From positions 62,001 to 126,000 of the forward strand of contig NZ_VANR01000007.1 of the NCBI RefSeq assembly GCF_005885675.1: a DNA stretch of 64,000 nt. The letters run 5' to 3'. The position numbers and the translations under genes were made by a program. The notes under the pieces were generated by a model. It was not told where the DNA came from and did no database searches. It worked only from the letters and a program-made list of their open reading frames with translations. The stretch is from Polaribacter aestuariivivens. GTDB taxonomy: Bacteria; Bacteroidota; Bacteroidia; Flavobacteriales; Flavobacteriaceae. Positions 61,720 to 64,000 of this stretch are shown piece after piece; position 1 is the stretch's first letter; every line of letters begins with the position of its first letter.

Positions 61720-64000
61720 TTACTTTAACTTATCAGAATTTAACAAGAAAACAGCATTCGCCACAAATAATTTTCCGTTTTCCCAAAAAGCTCTAAACAA
61801 AGGATTATCAACCATATAAACAACACTTCCATTTCCTATGGGTTGTTCACCAATAAATAACGATTCTGGTACATTTTTCACAGCTTTACTACCTGCATAA
61901 CCAGATACATTTTTGGTGTTTTCATTAAAATAACCAACGTTATAACCGTTTTTTAAATACTCGTAAGAAGTTCCACCTAATTTTAAAGAAAAATATTCTT
62001 TACCATAACCAAAAGCCAAAGGATGTGTATTGTCTAAAGTACTTTTAAAAATACTTCCCGTAATTAAATTGGCAACACTTTTCCTTTCTCTATCTGCAAA
62101 AGGCGTTAAATTATCATTTTTATTATCTGCTTTATGTTCAGAGGTTTTCTTTTTTAGTGAGAAACCATCTTTGTTTGCAAAACTGTTAACAGCATTTCCA
62201 ATAGCAATTAAAGTTCCTCCAGAGCGTATCCATTTTTTTACTTTTTCTAAGGTAGATTTATTTAAAACGGAATTATAATAACCACTTGGCATGATAATTA
62301 CATCGTATTTAGAAAGGTCTGTATAAGAAAAATTATCCGAATTAATATTGGTAATTGGGTATTTTAATTGTGTTTCAAAAAAGTGCCAAACTTCCCCAAA
62401 ACTTAATGATGATGTTGCTTTACCAGAAATAACTGCAATTTTTTGTTTATTAATTGGTTTTACAGAAGCAGAGCCAAAATCAACACCAGATTGAGAAAAA
62501 CCTGTTGAAACAGCTGTTAATTGGCGCATGTTTCTATCTGCAACTTTTATTAGTTTAGCATCAAAATCATCATTTCTATTATCGTTTCTTAAAATGATTA
62601 AAGTTCCTTCTTTGTAAGATTTTCCATCTGCAGAAAATGCTTTTTGAGAAAATCTTGGTATTATATCGTTTTTTAATAAATCAGCTAAAAATGTAGCATC
62701 ATCTATACTATTCCATTTTGAAATGTATGCATAAGCTGTTTTATCTTCAACATTATCAAAAGTGTATTTTTTACTTTTTACAGAAGAATTTACTTGAGAA
62801 GTAGAAGCTATAGCGTTAATTCCATGAGCATATGGTAATGACCATGCTGTAATATCGTAGGTTAAAGAATCTGCTAATTTGGCATTTGGCTCAAATAAAA
62901 CTTTTACCATTTTACCTTTTGGTTGATTTGTATGAATGACCAAATCATTAGCGGAAACATCAAATTTTTCATTTTTTTGATTTCTGTAATTATACCCTTT
63001 TACAGATCCATTTGTAGCATATTCATACTTGATTTCATGTTTGTCTAATAATGTTTTTAAACGATTCATTTTATCTTCATTATCGTTTTTTAAAACATAA
63101 CTTTTATAGTTTAAACCTGTATTATTAAAGAATTTTTTAAATTCAATATTTAATTTTTCTGCATTTTGTGAAGAAATTTCAACAGTAGATAAACCAGTTG
63201 TCATATGATGAATTGCTCTGTCTTTTAAGGTTAAAACTTCTCCTTCATCTGTATTTATTCCTAAACCTGCCATTCCATGACCTGCTTGTTCGTAGGTCAT
63301 TCCAATGGCACCCATATATGTTGGGTAGGTATCACCATAACTTGGGTACAACAAATCGAAACTTTCTTTTGTAAAATACAACCAACCTTCTTTGTCGAAA
63401 TATTTTGCATGATTTTTACCTATTTGAGTTTGAAAATCACGTTGCCAATCCGTAATTATTTCGTGAAACGGTTCTGCAGCAGGCGCAAAATAATATGGGT
63501 TATTAATGTATTGTTCGTGAAAATCAACATGAATGTGTGGCATCCATTTGTTGTACATTTTAATTCTTTGTGCAGATTCCACTTGCGTAACCCAAGCCCA
63601 GTCTCTATTTAAATCGAATAAATAATGATTTGGTCTTCCACCAGGCCAAGGTTCAGAATGTTCTTTAGCATTTTGATCTACATTAAAAGGAGTGCTTTTT
63701 ACTTGGTTGTACCAATTTACATATCTGTCTCTTCCATCAGGATTTATACAAGGATCTATAATTACAATAGTATTTTCTAACCAATCTTTTTTATTGGTAA
63801 CCAATTCGTAAAGTGTCAGCATAGAAGCTTCTGTACTCGAAGCTTCATTACCATGAACGTTATAACTTAACCAAACAATTGCTTTTTTATTAGTGGCATT
63901 TCCTGAAACAATTCCGCTTTGAGAAAGGTTGTTTTTTCTAATTTGGTCTAAATTATTGATGTTTTCTTGTGAAGAAATATAGCTCAAATACAAAGGTCTG
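61720..64000 (-). CDS. M14 family zinc carboxypeptidase, 5' end outside window
   Basis: At least 759 codons; the frame runs out of the right edge (upstream residues RP before the first possible start), so the N-terminus is missing. The M14 catalytic domain has the zinc ligands in YNVHGNEASS (HxxE) and HIHVDFHEQ, with INPDGRDRYVNWYNQV and SRPNH-like RPNHYLFDLNRDWAW between them. The C-terminal half includes a GATase1/DJ-1-like domain (IAVISGKATSSLSFGEVWHF ... LSKYDVIIMPSGYY ... VKKWIRSGGTLIAIGNAV). This two-part layout is common for bacteroidete secreted M14 peptidases. It would cleave C-terminal residues or peptidoglycan peptides outside the cell; the substrate is unknown. Confidence 0.92.
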   Translation of the reverse strand, partial: RPLYLSYISSQENINNLDQIRKNNLSQSGIVSGNATNKKAIVWLSYNVHGNEASSTEASMLTLYELVTNKKDWLENTIVIIDPCINPDGRDRYVNWYNQVKSTPFNVDQNAKEHSEPWPGGRPNHYLFDLNRDWAWVTQVESAQRIKMYNKWMPHIHVDFHEQYINNPYYFAPAAEPFHEIITDWQRDFQTQIGKNHAKYFDKEGWLYFTKESFDLLYPSYGDTYPTYMGAIGMTYEQAGHGMAGLGINTDEGEVLTLKDRAIHHMTTGLSTVEISSQNAEKLNIEFKKFFNNTGLNYKSYVLKNDNEDKMNRLKTLLDKHEIKYEYATNGSVKGYNYRNQKNEKFDVSANDLVIHTNQPKGKMVKVLFEPNAKLADSLTYDITAWSLPYAHGINAIASTSQVNSSVKSKKYTFDNVEDKTAYAYISKWNSIDDATFLADLLKNDIIPRFSQKAFSADGKSYKEGTLIILRNDNRNDDFDAKLIKVADRNMRQLTAVSTGFSQSGVDFGSASVKPINKQKIAVISGKATSSLSFGEVWHFFETQLKYPITNINSDNFSYTDLSKYDVIIMPSGYYNSVLNKSTLEKVKKWIRSGGTLIAIGNAVNSFANKDGFSLKKKTSEHKADNKNDNLTPFADRERKSVANLITGSIFKSTLDNTHPLAFGYGKEYFSLKLGGTSYEYLKNGYNVGYFNENTKNVSGYAGSKAVKNVPESLFIGEQPIGNGSVVYMVDNPLFRAFWENGKLFVANAVFLLNSDKLK

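Noticed and set aside
1..64000. Possible tRNA or rRNA genes, prophage or conjugative element
   Set aside because: By eye I found no acceptor-stem/T-loop pattern, rRNA sequence, integrase, capsid or relaxase coding region; a tRNAscan run would settle the tRNA question.

Overview
The window looks like chromosomal DNA of a marine member of the Flavobacteriaceae (Bacteroidota), most like Polaribacter or a close relative. This rests on the strong AT bias, the promoter signature TTTG-N19/20-TAnnTTTG upstream of several genes, proteins ending in type IX secretion (T9SS) sorting tails, small lineage-specific families (DUF4295, DUF5606, DUF4199) and the gene orders yidC-pyrG, rpmH-carB and rpmB-rpmG-DUF4295-ftsY. 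The genus is inferred, not proven. I saw no prophage, CRISPR array, insertion sequence, rRNA or tRNA.

Layout. 1-8.5 kb: two very large, paralogous, minus-strand cell-surface proteins (the first cut by the window edge). 8.6-16.6 kb: membrane insertase YidC, CTP synthase, a small lipoprotein-like gene whose signal peptide is encoded by a 10-bp tandem repeat, ribosomal protein L34 and carbamoyl-phosphate synthase large chain. 16.7-24.5 kb: fasciclin lipoprotein, thioesterase, a secreted CxxCH protein, a GlmU-like nucleotidyltransferase, a four-gene ECF-sigma operon (sigma, single-pass membrane partner, two beta-solenoid 'adhesin' proteins) and TtcA. 24.7-32.7 kb: Lon, a DUF4382 lipoprotein, then a RelA/SpoT-domain gene bracketed by an exact 10-bp inverted repeat and two hairpin-rich elements (a cassette-like insertion), followed by a minus-strand run NTF2-like lipoprotein / MazG / DUF5606 / deformylase / RuvX. 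32.8-43.4 kb: DapD, four surface-glycan glycosyltransferases, CCA-adding enzyme, an MsbA-type ABC exporter, phosphoglucomutase, a DPM-type glycosyltransferase and DUF4199. 43.6-51 kb: SRP RNA, an SDR, transaldolase, then menaquinone genes menD and menB with several unrelated neighbours. 51.2-64 kb: a third large T9SS beta-helix protein, two tiny tandem membrane proteins, CinA, L28/L33/DUF4295, FtsY, an amidase lipoprotein, RimO and an M14 peptidase cut by the right edge.

How they fit together. Most of the window is housekeeping: translation (L34, L28, L33, Def, CCA, TtcA, RimO), protein targeting (SRP RNA, FtsY, YidC), nucleotide synthesis (PyrG, CarB), quinone, lysine and peptidoglycan precursors, and quality control (Lon, MazG). 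The accessory layer consists of surface proteins for T9SS, a divided set of lipopolysaccharide or capsule glycosyltransferases, and the RelA/SpoT cassette.

The most interesting unexplained signals are: (1) the RelA/SpoT cassette; (2) four intergenic loci with unrelated heptanucleotide repeat arrays, all in short gaps before housekeeping genes; (3) two diverged copies of a structured intergenic element starting GTTAGnGATTGA; (4) the 10-bp repeat inside a signal-peptide coding region, which could act as a phase-variation switch; (5) an esterase-fold protein that appears to have lost its nucleophile and histidine.
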